Of a stretch of 64,000 bases of DNA, positions 8,842 through 17,079 are shown one piece after another. The stretch covers positions 124,001 through 188,000 of the forward strand of contig NZ_WOTA01000002.1 in assembly GCF_011516825.1 (NCBI RefSeq), in the 5' to 3' direction. The DNA is from Acetobacter oeni (GTDB lineage: Bacteria; Pseudomonadota; Alphaproteobacteria; Acetobacterales; Acetobacteraceae). Both the position numbers and the translations under genes were made by a program. Position 1 is the stretch's first letter, and each line of letters opens with the position of its first letter. The notes under the pieces were generated by a model. It was given only the letters and a program-made list of their open reading frames with translations. It was not told the DNA's origin and did no database searches.

Positions 8842-9753
8842 TCAGCCCTCGCTCTTTGTGGTTTTCGGGTCTTTTGCGAGCCAGGTTTCGCAGCAGAGTT
8901 TTGCCAGGTTGCGGACACGACCGATATAGGAGGCGCGTTCGCTGACGCTGATGACACCGCGGGCGTCGAGCAGGTTGAACAGGTGGCTGGCCTTCAGGCA
9001 CTGATCGTAGGCGGGCTGGGCGACGCCGGCTTCGGCGAGGGCGACGGATTCTTTCTCGGCGTCGATGAAGTGCCGGTGGAGCATGTCTGTATTGGCGAGC
9101 TCGAAGTTGTGACGGGAGTAATCCTGCTCGGCGCGGAGGAAGACGTCTCCGTATTTCAGGCCATCATTATTGAAGTCGAGATCGTAGACATTTTCCTTGC
9201 CCTGCACGTACATGGCGAGGCGTTCCAGGCCGTAGGTCAGCTCTGTTGACGGGACAGAGACGGGGATGCCGCCGACCTGCTGGAAGTAGGTGAACTGGGT
9301 GACTTCCATGCCGTCGCACCAGACTTCCCAGCCCAGGCCCCAGGCACCGATGGTGGGGTTTTCCCAGTCATCCTCGACGAAGCGGATATCGTGCAGATCC
9401 GGGTCGATGCCGATGGCGCGGTAGCTGTCGAGCAGGAGCTGCTGGCTGTCTTCGGGCGTGGGCTTCAGCAGCACCTGATACTGGTAATAATGCTGGAGGC
9501 GATTGGGGTTTTCGCCGTAGCGGCCATCTGACGGGCGACGGCAGGGCTGCACGTAGGCGGCTTTCCAGGGCGTGTCGCCGAGGGCGCGCAGGGTGGTGTG
9601 GGGGGAAAGTGTGCCGGCCCCGACTTCCGTATCGTAGGGCTGGAGAATGGCGCAACCTCGTTCCGACCAGAAGCGGTGGAGGGTCAGGATGAGGTCCTGA
9701 AACGAGAGGGGCTTCTGTGCTGGACTGGCAGGCGCCGGGGACATTGCGGGCAC
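8842..9753 (-). CDS. glyQ: Glycine--tRNA ligase alpha subunit
   Basis: This is the catalytic alpha chain of tetrameric glycyl-tRNA synthetase, 303 residues. Recognised segments are [72 protein letters not shown] and [13 protein letters not shown]. Two in-frame ATGs (9753 and 9744) precede the conserved part and either is plausible. It forms an operon with glyS. Upstream lies the AT-rich island. Confidence 0.97.
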   Translation of the reverse strand: MPAMSPAPASPAQKPLSFQDLILTLHRFWSERGCAILQPYDTEVGAGTLSPHTTLRALGDTPWKAAYVQPCRRPSDGRYGENPNRLQHYYQYQVLLKPTPEDSQQLLLDSYRAIGIDPDLHDIRFVEDDWENPTIGAWGLGWEVWCDGMEVTQFTYFQQVGGIPVSVPSTELTYGLERLAMYVQGKENVYDLDFNNDGLKYGDVFLRAEQDYSRHNFELANTDMLHRHFIDAEKESVALAEAGVAQPAYDQCLKASHLFNLLDARGVISVSERASYIGRVRNLAKLCCETWLAKDPKTTKSEG

Positions 9754-9956
9754 GGGCTCCGGTAACGGTTACAAAGGGCGTGCACCATACATCTGTGGGG
9801 GGCAGGGGGGAAGGAAGGGGAATGGCGGTTTTTGGGATTGAGCGGAACAGGGAGTGAGTGCCGGAAGCATCTGTAAGTGTGCAGCGCGTTGCTAAAGAGA
9901 TGTTTTGGATTGTAGAAAAATTCTTGTATTTGAAGTTTAGTAAGATGTATTTTATA

Positions 9957-10491
9957 CTAGGCGTCTGTTTTCGCCTTTTTATTTTTTATATTCATGGATG
10001 CGACGCGTGTCCTGAAGACACTCAGGAGTGGAGCATCTATGTTTCCGAGTTCATCAGAGATAAACTCACCGCCATATTCTTCTCCAAAATCGAAGCAGTA
10101 TTTTAATCCTTTATCCTCGTAAAAATCAAAGACCTTTGCCTTCACGTTCGTTCCGGTGAGTCCAAGGGAAGGCGGCATCCTCAATGGGAATAAAAGTCAC
10201 ATCATTCTCATCGTGGAAAGTATTTTCCGCTTTGACCATGTTGGCTTTACGGATGAACCTGATGAAGCGTGACCGGGGCTTCCATTGTTCGTTGATGGCG
10301 CTTGTTTCTTCTGGTTTTCTCATGACGGAATTGTACCGGTGGTTTTGTCGATTTCGGATACAGTCCAGAAGATTGTTTATATTTGAATATTCTGTCACTT
10401 CAACGATAATGATTTGTTTGTTCTTCAGATTCAGTGCGACGAAAATCTGGACATGTTCATCCTTCATGAAGTTCTTTGTCAAAAGCGACAT
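9957..10491 (-). pseudogene. Split orphan gene in an AT-rich island
   Basis: Two overlapping minus-strand frames are present: 10126-10491 (121 aa, from MSLLTKNFMKDEHVQIF) and 9957-10184 (75 aa). The first ends shortly after FIPIEDAAFPW, and the second carries a protein-like continuation (VKAKVFDFYEDKGLKYC.. EYGGEFISDEL). One indel at about 10140-10185 would join them into a protein of roughly 175 residues. I do not recognise either half. Base composition is far richer in A+T than the neighbouring glyQ and mscS genes, suggesting transfer. They could instead be two overlapping small genes. Confidence 0.45.
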
Positions 10492-10861
10492 TGTATTGCG
10501 GCGGGATAAAAATATTTCCGCAGGCAGTCAGGTATGTTGCGAAATTTTCTTCTGAACCGGACGTCAGCAATATCCCTGAAAATTAATAGACAGAAAATTA
10601 AACAATGTAAAATGTCATTAAAAATATTTGTATTTATTTATATTATTTAATTCAAATTAATAAAATAGGATATTCAGTAAATCGATTTGTTTCCGAATAA
10701 AATGGTTTTCAAAGGTCCGTGACCTTTGGCGGGGTTCGGGGCAGCACCCTGAAAGTGGCCTCGCAAAGCCGTATGGGTGACGGAGAACGCTGAATTATCC
10801 TACCATGGCGGGAAGTAGCGGCTGGTTTGTGCCGGGCGCGGGAGATAATTCAGAGGGGATT
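10492..10861. other. AT-rich intergenic stretch upstream of the MscS gene
   Basis: The part at 10560-10680 is extremely A+T-rich, with runs such as TTTATTTATATTATTTAATTC, and contains no gene I can support. A palindromic repeat follows at 10701-10753. The AT-rich part could hold a promoter for the split orphan gene or be the edge of an acquired segment. Confidence 0.5.
10701..10753. repeat. Dispersed palindromic repeat, copy 4
   Basis: CAAAGGTCCGTGACCTTTGG followed by GGGGTTCGGGGCAGCACCCTG: one perfect stem of the family plus a degraded second stem. It marks the boundary between the AT-rich island and GC-rich sequence. Confidence 0.7.
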
Positions 10862-11674
10862 ATGGAAAAGCAGGTTAACTCGATCTGGGAGCAGCTGAGC
10901 GGGCTGTTACCGGTTGTTCTGGCTTATGCGGGTCAGTTTGTTCTGGCTCTGATTGTTCTTTTTGTGGGCTGGAAGATCGTCAACGCGGTGACGCGGGCGA
11001 TGGGCCGGATGATGTCGGCGAGTCATATCGAGCCGACGTTGCGCGGGTTCCTGCTGAGTGTTGTAGGGCTGTTTCTGAAGGCTCTGCTGCTGATCAGCGT
11101 GGCGTCGATGGTTGGGATTGCGACGACGTCTTTTGTGGCGGTTCTGGGTGCTGCGGGTCTGGCGGTTGGCATGGCGTTGCAGGGCAGCCTGGCGAATTTT
11201 GCCGGTGGTGTTTTGATTCTGCTGTTTCGTCCGTTCAAGGTCGGGGATTCGATTACGGCGGGTGGCAGTTCGGGGACCGTGACTTCGATCGAGATGTTCC
11301 GCACTGTACTGTGCGATGCGAATAATGAGATTATTTATGTTCCTAACGGGACGTTATCGAACAATATTGTGGTCAACAGTTCGGAGTCGGACAAGCTGCT
11401 GGGTTCGGTCAGTCTGCTGATCGATTACAATGATGATCTCGATAAGGCGCGGGCTCTGCTGCTGGGGCTGACGGAGCACGACAATCTGGTGCTGAAGGAC
11501 CCGGGGGCTTCGGTTTCCTTTGTGCCGAAGCCGGCGAATATTGCGGTGACGCTCGGGTTCTGGTGCGCTCCTGGTGATGTGACGCCGCTGGTTGGAAAGT
11601 ATTCCGAGGCGGCGATCAAGGTGCTTCAGCAGGCGGGGTATCGTCTTGGGGTCACGGCCCGGACGGCCGGGTAA
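10862..11674 (+). CDS. mscS: Small-conductance mechanosensitive channel (MscS family)
   Basis: An inner-membrane channel that opens under hypo-osmotic stress, 270 residues. The N-terminus has membrane segments (VVLAYAGQFVLALIVLFVGW and a second around LLSVVGLFLKALLLI), then the pore-lining helix GAAGLAVGMALQGSLANFAG and the beta domain LLFRPFKVGDSI. This matches the short E. coli MscS architecture. The start at 10862 has GAGGGG just upstream; an in-frame GTG/ATG at 10805 adds 19 residues without resemblance. It is a single-gene unit flanked by palindromic repeats. Confidence 0.94.
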   Translation: MEKQVNSIWEQLSGLLPVVLAYAGQFVLALIVLFVGWKIVNAVTRAMGRMMSASHIEPTLRGFLLSVVGLFLKALLLISVASMVGIATTSFVAVLGAAGLAVGMALQGSLANFAGGVLILLFRPFKVGDSITAGGSSGTVTSIEMFRTVLCDANNEIIYVPNGTLSNNIVVNSSESDKLLGSVSLLIDYNDDLDKARALLLGLTEHDNLVLKDPGASVSFVPKPANIAVTLGFWCAPGDVTPLVGKYSEAAIKVLQQAGYRLGVTARTAG

Positions 11675-11683
11675 TCTGATAAG

Positions 11684-11797
11684 CAGGGTGCAGGGATCTG
11701 TGGTCCCTGCCGGGTCCGGGCAGAGCCCCGGGTTTATTATTCAGGGCTCTGCCCTGAGACCCGGCAAAGGCCGGGGGCCTTTGGAAACCGGTTTGCT
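11684..11797. repeat. Dispersed palindromic repeat, copy 5 (double)
   Basis: Contains GCAGGGATCTGTGGTCCCTGC, GGGTCCGGGCAGAGCCC, TCAGGGCTCTGCCCTGA and AAAGGCCGGGGGCCTTTGG in succession, between the convergent mscS and msrA genes. Its position after both stops would suit a bidirectional terminator. Confidence 0.75.
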
Positions 11798-11826
11798 GAT
11801 ATAAATCGGGGTGTGTGAGGCCGGGC

Positions 11827-12378
11827 TTATTTTTGCAGTTCGGCGAAGGCTTTTCGCATTTTCAGGACTTTGGGGGCGACGACGGCCTGGCAGTAGGGGT
11901 TGCCGGGGTTTTGGGCGAAGTAATTTTCGTGACTGATTTCCGCGGGCCATAAGATGGTGAGGGGTTTGATCAGGGTGACGAGGGGGGCGTTCCAGAGGCC
12001 GGATTTTCCGATTTCGTCGCGGATTTCCAGGGCTGTTTTTTGCTGAGCCTCGTCGGTGAAGAAGATGACGGAGCGGTACTGGGTGCCGACATCGTTGCCC
12101 TGGCGGTTGAGGGTGGTGGGGTCGTGTAGGGTGAAGAAGATCCTCAGGAGCTGCGCGTAGGAGATGATGGCGGGGTCGAAGGTGACTTCGACGACTTCGG
12201 CGTGGCCGGTGGTTCCGGTGCAGACCTGCTTATAGGTGGGGTGTTCGGTGTGGCCGCCTGCGTAGCCTGAGCGGACGGAGTGGACGCCTTTGATGGAGAG
12301 ATAGACGGCTTCGACGCACCAGAAGCAGCCGGCGCCGAGGATGGCGGTTTCGGTGTGGGGGGCCTGGGTGGTGGTCAT
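11827..12378 (-). CDS. msrA: Peptide-methionine (S)-S-oxide reductase MsrA
   Basis: This enzyme repairs oxidised methionine in proteins using thioredoxin-derived electrons. The 183-residue protein has the catalytic GAGCFWCVE motif at about residues 13-21, followed by GYAGGHTEHPTYKQVCTG and GHAEVVEVTFDP, and the conserved HDPTTLNRQGND segment. The start at 12376-12378 was chosen because the conserved domain begins about ten residues later. It probably helps withstand oxidative stress in an obligate aerobe. The gene is monocistronic and convergent with mscS. Confidence 0.95.
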   Translation of the reverse strand: MTTTQAPHTETAILGAGCFWCVEAVYLSIKGVHSVRSGYAGGHTEHPTYKQVCTGTTGHAEVVEVTFDPAIISYAQLLRIFFTLHDPTTLNRQGNDVGTQYRSVIFFTDEAQQKTALEIRDEIGKSGLWNAPLVTLIKPLTILWPAEISHENYFAQNPGNPYCQAVVAPKVLKMRKAFAELQK

Positions 12379-12930
12379 GGTGTGGATGCTCGTCTGCTGG
12401 GGGACGCCGGGGTTGTGCGTTCGGTGCTCCGTCACAAAGGAGGGGGCGTGCGGAATCTGGGTGTTTAAGGAGGAGGGGTCAAGGGCGGGGCGCTTATACT
12501 TCACGGCTTTGCCCTGAAGCCGCCCAGGGGGCGCGACCTTTTACTCGTTGCTGTTATAAGTCGATCGGGTTCAGAGAGACCGCATTTTTCTGTGGGTGCG
12601 GGACAAAGTTCCTGCGTTCAGCGCCGGTTATATGAATTTGGTTCTGTTCGCCTGAATTGCTGATGTGTGATTTTTCACAAATCAGTGACAGGCCGGGCTC
12701 TGCCCGGGATCACACGGCTCCGTGCCCGGATCTGTTGATCGGTTAACAGGTTTTCAGGACCGCCCGGTTTCCGGTGAGTTTCGGGGCACGGTCCGGAGGA
12801 AAGCAGCAACACTTAACGCAAGTAGAGCTGTAATTTTCCGTGTTTTGAAAGAGACTCCCGAATGATGTGCAAAGGTCCTCGATCCTCACCGGGCTTCAGC
12901 CCGGCGACCTGCGGTTCGGGACTGCCGGTC
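12379..12930. other. Intergenic region with degraded palindromic repeats
   Basis: I see no gene in this 552-base gap. It holds partial members of the repeat family: CACGGCTTTGCCCTGAAG near 12501, GGGCTCTGCCCGGG near 12694, and CAAAGGTCCTCGATCCTCACC with GGGCTTCAGCCC near 12869-12905. The last lies just after the TadG-like gene and might serve as its 3' hairpin. Confidence 0.5.
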
Positions 12931-14325
12931 TCATTGCGAGATGCGGAGCGAACTGTCGTTGATGATGGCATCGAGGGTGGCGGTGAAGGCGGCCTGGATG
13001 GCGGTGCCATCATCGGCCTGGAAGTAATCGTCTGATTTGGTGGCGCAGCTTTGCATGGAGCCTTCCATGGAGCCAGTGCCGGTTCCGTCGATGGGGGCGA
13101 TGTACAGGTTGAATATGCTGTTACTCGTGTCGGTGTAATAGGGGACCCAGATGGAGAAGAGCTGGACACCCATGTTTTTCAGGGTGGTGCAGGCGGCTGT
13201 GTAATCGACGTTGACGTTACGATAAACGAGCGCGGCGCTGTTGATATAGACGTCCTGCGCCCCGTCGGACAGGAAGATGACGTAGGTCTTCATTTTTGTC
13301 GGAGAGCTGCCGTCGCCGACGTTTGTCAGCTGACCGGCCACCTGGGTCAGCGCATCCGAGGTCATTGTGCGACCACCGTTATAGTCGGCGCGGTCGTTTG
13401 CTCCGCTCGGGTTATCCTGTGCATTGAAGTAAGGGGTGGCGTTTTCGACATCCAGAGCGTCGGCTGCGGCGGTGACGGCCGTGGTATCCGTGGTTGGCGC
13501 GAGAGTCCGGATGACGCTCGTTCCGAATGTGGTCATGCCGATGGTCAGATGGTTGCTGTTACTGGCTGCGAATGTGCTGATTTCTGATGTAAAGGACTGC
13601 ATGGCCTGTTTGACGTAGTCGATTTTCAGATCGATGCCGTTTGCTGTTGCGTAGGCGCGCATATCGCAGACGGGCGTTTTGGAGGACGATGTCTGGAGGC
13701 TGAGCGATGTCGTGCAGGTTTTATTTGATGCGGCGTAATAATAACCGTTGGTGTCATGGCAGGCGAAGGCGCACTGGCTTGCTGTATTTTTCAGGGTTGT
13801 GATGGCGGTGCTGGTTCCGCCAACGGTCATGGAGTTTGAGACATCGACGACAAAGATAACCTGCAGATATGAATTTGCCGCGCTCATGCTGGAGGTTGAA
13901 GTAACGGTAACGGGACCGGAGAGGGCGGGGACAAGATTTGGCAGGAAGAACGCGGGCGTGCTGGCGAGCGTGACGGTGACGCTGCCTGAGTATTGCGTAA
14001 CGGGCGTGTAAGTCACGGTTGTGGTGGGGATGGGAGAGATGTTGCTGAGGGTAGCGTTTGCCGTGACGGATTGCTGTGCCGTGGTTTCCGCGACCTGCTG
14101 AGCTGTGGTGTCCGAGGCGCTTGTGCCGGCTGAGACGAGGCTGTTATTGGCGGCCTGCGCGGCTTTCAGGGATGCGGCATCGGCGATGTTCTGGAGCTGC
14201 GTGCGTGTATTGAGGACGACGGACATATTGGTGGCTGTTGAAATCCCGATCATCGCTGTAAGGAAGATAACCGGGGCTAATACTGTGACGCTGCCTTTTG
14301 TCGATGCGCGCAGCCGCTGGAACAT
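12931..14325 (-). CDS. tadG: TadG-like pilus assembly protein with von Willebrand factor A domain
   Basis: A 464-residue envelope protein. The N-terminus (MFQRLRASTKGSVTVLAPVI) has the short basic leader and hydrophobic helix of TadE/TadG pseudopilin-like proteins, followed by NIADAASLKAAQAA typical of the Tad_Flp family. A von Willebrand A domain with the metal-site motif DVSNSM begins near residue 165. TadG proteins help assemble Flp pili, and the Tad operon lies about 29 kb away (43.7-52.8 kb). No tadE or tadF is adjacent. The start at 14325 has GAGGAAAA upstream. The hydroxy-residue-rich sequence suggests surface exposure. Confidence 0.85.
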   Translation of the reverse strand: MFQRLRASTKGSVTVLAPVIFLTAMIGISTATNMSVVLNTRTQLQNIADAASLKAAQAANNSLVSAGTSASDTTAQQVAETTAQQSVTANATLSNISPIPTTTVTYTPVTQYSGSVTVTLASTPAFFLPNLVPALSGPVTVTSTSSMSAANSYLQVIFVVDVSNSMTVGGTSTAITTLKNTASQCAFACHDTNGYYYAASNKTCTTSLSLQTSSSKTPVCDMRAYATANGIDLKIDYVKQAMQSFTSEISTFAASNSNHLTIGMTTFGTSVIRTLAPTTDTTAVTAAADALDVENATPYFNAQDNPSGANDRADYNGGRTMTSDALTQVAGQLTNVGDGSSPTKMKTYVIFLSDGAQDVYINSAALVYRNVNVDYTAACTTLKNMGVQLFSIWVPYYTDTSNSIFNLYIAPIDGTGTGSMEGSMQSCATKSDDYFQADDGTAIQAAFTATLDAIINDSSLRISQ

Positions 14326-14760
14326 GAATTTTTCCTCATGACTTTTGCCTGGGTATGATCTCCCGTTCTGAGCCGGGCAGAGCAGACGTTCTGCCGGCAC
14401 GAATCTGATGAGCTGCCGTGGGATGAGGATTATGGCATCTGAATTTTTTCGTAATCATCGTTGTGTGGCATGGGTGTATGCAGATCTGTGCTGTTCCTGG
14501 CGCTGGGAAGACTAGATCTGTTTTATGAAAATTGTATTAATTGGGCTTGTTTTTAATTTGTTTTTTTATTTCAGGTGATTTTTTAGTTGTCTGTATTGCC
14601 GGATTCGGAAACTGTTCGCGGGACAGGGGCGTGTAAATCCTGAAGTGGCGCGGGTTGTGACCGGGCGGGGATGCGGGTGAAGGGGCCCGCAACCCCTTCA
14701 CCCGCCGTTTATATCAGCGGAAATTTTGTAAAGATCTTTGATATTTGACAGAGTTTTATG
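14326..14760. other. AT-rich intergenic region upstream of tadG-like gene
   Basis: I see no gene here. The part at about 14515-14600 is rich in A+T (TTTTATGAAAATTGTATTAA and following), a likely promoter zone for the minus-strand tadG-like gene. A GAAGGGGCCCGCAACCCCTTC inverted repeat lies near 14680-14700, downstream of the ester hydrolase gene. Confidence 0.5.
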
Positions 14761-16722
14761 TCATGGCACGACGGGGAGAAGGATGGACGTTGCGGCCGCG
14801 CCGCCGTGATGGATGCTCTGTGTGGCTTTGATGTAGTCGGCGGGTTGCGCTTTGAAGATGTTCTCGACGTAACGCTGGGGATTGCGGTCGTAGAGCGGGA
14901 ACCAGGAGGACTGGATCTGGATCATGATCCGATGGCCTTTTGCGAAGACGTGGTTCACGGCGGGCAGGGTGAAGCGGTAGTGCTCGGTGCTGTTCGCCGG
15001 GACTGGTGAGGGCTGTTCGAAGCTTTTGCGGTAGCGGCCCCGGAAGATGTCCATGGAGACGGGGAGTTCGTAGCCGCCCATATCGGGGGTGTCCGCTGTC
15101 GTGGGCAGGTTCACGTCGATGAGTTTGACAACCCAGTCTGCATCGGTGCCGGTTGTGGCGGCGTAGAGGTCAGCGACGGGGACGCCGCTGACGGTGACGG
15201 GTTCGGTGAGGGGCGCGGTCTCGTAAGTCAGGACGTCGGGGCGGGAGTCGGCCTCGCGCTGATCCTGAACGAGCCAGGGCTTCCAGCGATTGCTTTCGCT
15301 GAAGGCGAAGGGGCGGTGCAGGAAGGGGACGGGGTGGGCCGGGTCGGACAGGTAGGAGTCTGCCGTGTCGGCTGCCGGACGGGAGAAGCTGAGGCTGTTA
15401 TGGCTGTCGAGATACAACGGTTTCAGCGGCGCGGCGCAGTCTTTTTCGCAGGCGAGGGGCCATTTCGCGTAGCGGTCCCAGCGCTGGAGGCCGGTGTTGT
15501 AGATGATGGCGGCGGGCATGGAGACGGCGGGCGCGCCGGGCTTCAGGTACTGGTCGAAGAAGGGGCGGAAGACGGTACGACGGTATTGTTCGGCGGTGTC
15601 GCCTTCGAAGGCGAGAGGGCCGAGGGTTGAGCCGTTGTAATTGACGCCGCTGTGTCGCCACGGCCCCATGACGAGGGTGTTGGGGACCGTGCCGGGGAAT
15701 TTGTCCTGGAGGGCCTGCCAGGAGTGGATGGCGCCCCACATGTCTTCCTGGTCCCATAGCCCCTGTTCCCAGAGCATGGGGACGGTGGGTTTGTGGTTTG
15801 CGATGAAATGGTCGAGGGCCTGGCCCTGCCAGAAGGCGTCCCAGGCGGGATGGGCGAGTATGCGCTGCCAGAAGGGAAGCTGATCGAGGCCGGCCTGGCG
15901 GGCGAAGTCTTCGGTGGAGCCGGCTTTCAGGAAGTTGGTGTAGTCGTCGCGGTCGACGCGGGGAATGCCGTCGCCTTCGCCGCGGCCGGACATCTGGGCG
16001 GGGAAGTAATCGAGGCTGCTGAGGCGGAAGGCGCCGTAGTGGAACCAGTCATCGCCCATCCATCCGTCGACCATGGGGCTTTCGGGAGCGGCGGCTTTCA
16101 GGGCCGGATGCGGGTCGAGCAGGGCCATGACGACGGTAAAGCCCTCATACGACGATCCGGTCATGCCGACGCGGCCGTTCGATTCCGGCACATGTTTTGT
16201 GAGCCACTCGATGGTGTCCCAGGCGTCGGTGGTTTCATCGGTATTGGTGGGGTTGAGGGGGCCGCGCGGGGGGCGGGTCATGACGTAGTCGCCCTCGGAG
16301 CCGTATTTGCCACGGATGTCCTGGAAGATGCGGATGTAGCCGCCTTCGACGAAAACGTCGTCGCCCTGGGGCAGGAGGTTGCGCATGGTCAGCGCGTCGG
16401 GCGTGCGGTTTGCGCGCTCTTTGGCGTTGTAGGGGGTTCGGGTGAGGAGCACCGGGGCGGCTCTGGCGTTCTTCGGGATGACGATAACGGTGTAGAGTTT
16501 CACGCCGTCGCGCATGGGGATCATTTCGACGCGTTTGATGTAGTCGCGGCGGTCGGTGGGGTAGCTGACATGAGCGGGGATATCGTTGCCGGTCTGGACA
16601 AGGAGCGGGTCGGACTGGGCGGCGCGCGCGGTGGTGAAGGCTGCTGTCAGGGTGATGCAGGTTGTAACGGTGGCGAGAAGGATGGTTTTGCGGCGTGTCC
16701 GTGCGGACCGTGTGTGGCTCAT
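14761..16722 (-). CDS. aehA: Alpha-amino-acid ester hydrolase (CocE/NonD family), secreted
   Basis: An alpha/beta hydrolase that cleaves, and can acylate with, alpha-amino acid esters and amides; family enzymes act on ampicillin- and cephalexin-type beta-lactams. The 653-residue precursor starts with a basic, hydrophobic signal sequence ending TTARAA, so it should be periplasmic. The nucleophile is Ser191 in GSSYEG. The spacing to Asp324 (LWDQEDMWG) and His357 (GPWRHSG) matches the Ser-Asp-His triad known from the Acetobacter turbidans enzyme. A jelly-roll C-terminal domain follows (YELPVSMDIFRGRYR, HRIMIQIQSSWFP). Resemblance to the A. turbidans protein is extensive. The ATG at 16722 gives the signal peptide. 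Confidence 0.93.
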   Translation of the reverse strand: MSHTRSARTRRKTILLATVTTCITLTAAFTTARAAQSDPLLVQTGNDIPAHVSYPTDRRDYIKRVEMIPMRDGVKLYTVIVIPKNARAAPVLLTRTPYNAKERANRTPDALTMRNLLPQGDDVFVEGGYIRIFQDIRGKYGSEGDYVMTRPPRGPLNPTNTDETTDAWDTIEWLTKHVPESNGRVGMTGSSYEGFTVVMALLDPHPALKAAAPESPMVDGWMGDDWFHYGAFRLSSLDYFPAQMSGRGEGDGIPRVDRDDYTNFLKAGSTEDFARQAGLDQLPFWQRILAHPAWDAFWQGQALDHFIANHKPTVPMLWEQGLWDQEDMWGAIHSWQALQDKFPGTVPNTLVMGPWRHSGVNYNGSTLGPLAFEGDTAEQYRRTVFRPFFDQYLKPGAPAVSMPAAIIYNTGLQRWDRYAKWPLACEKDCAAPLKPLYLDSHNSLSFSRPAADTADSYLSDPAHPVPFLHRPFAFSESNRWKPWLVQDQREADSRPDVLTYETAPLTEPVTVSGVPVADLYAATTGTDADWVVKLIDVNLPTTADTPDMGGYELPVSMDIFRGRYRKSFEQPSPVPANSTEHYRFTLPAVNHVFAKGHRIMIQIQSSWFPLYDRNPQRYVENIFKAQPADYIKATQSIHHGGAAATSILLPVVP

Positions 16723-17079
16723 CGCTGTGTGTTTCCCCTGAATCCGGTGGGCTGGTTTGTTTCGGGGGAGGTATAATGGGTTTGGGGAAAAGGGGATAGC
16801 GGGGAGCAGAAAATGGTGATCGTGTATCTGGATGGCTGGCCCGTTGCCGGAAAGCAGGTTGGTCAGGGCACTGGTGGACCGGCGCATGAATGCGCGTTTT
16901 GGGCCGTAATTATTTTTTGCGTGATGTCGGAACGGAGTGTTGCGGGCCTGATGGTCCCGAACGCTGGCGAGGTGCGTACGGGGTTTTGCCTCCGCGCCTC
17001 GGAAAGGGGCATGGGGACGATATCCGGTCTGTTTTGAAAAATATTTTCCGGAACAGTATATTTTCCGGTTTTTCGTCTG
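16723..17079. other. Intergenic gap between fecA-like pseudogene and ester hydrolase
   Basis: No gene is supported. The last ~60 bases before 17080 are A+T-rich. The promoter of the ester hydrolase gene presumably lies near 16723-16800. Confidence 0.4.

Noticed and set aside
6835..9249. An 804-codon open frame antisense to glyS and glyQ
   Set aside because: Its composition is Gly/Ala/Glu/Asp/Val-rich as expected from the complement of GC-rich synthetase codons, it has no recognisable motif, and it lies opposite two certain genes.
9858..10106. Plus-strand 82-codon frame in the AT-rich island
   Set aside because: It overlaps the more protein-like minus-strand frames, and its hydrophobic C-terminal part is a by-product of A+T-rich sequence.
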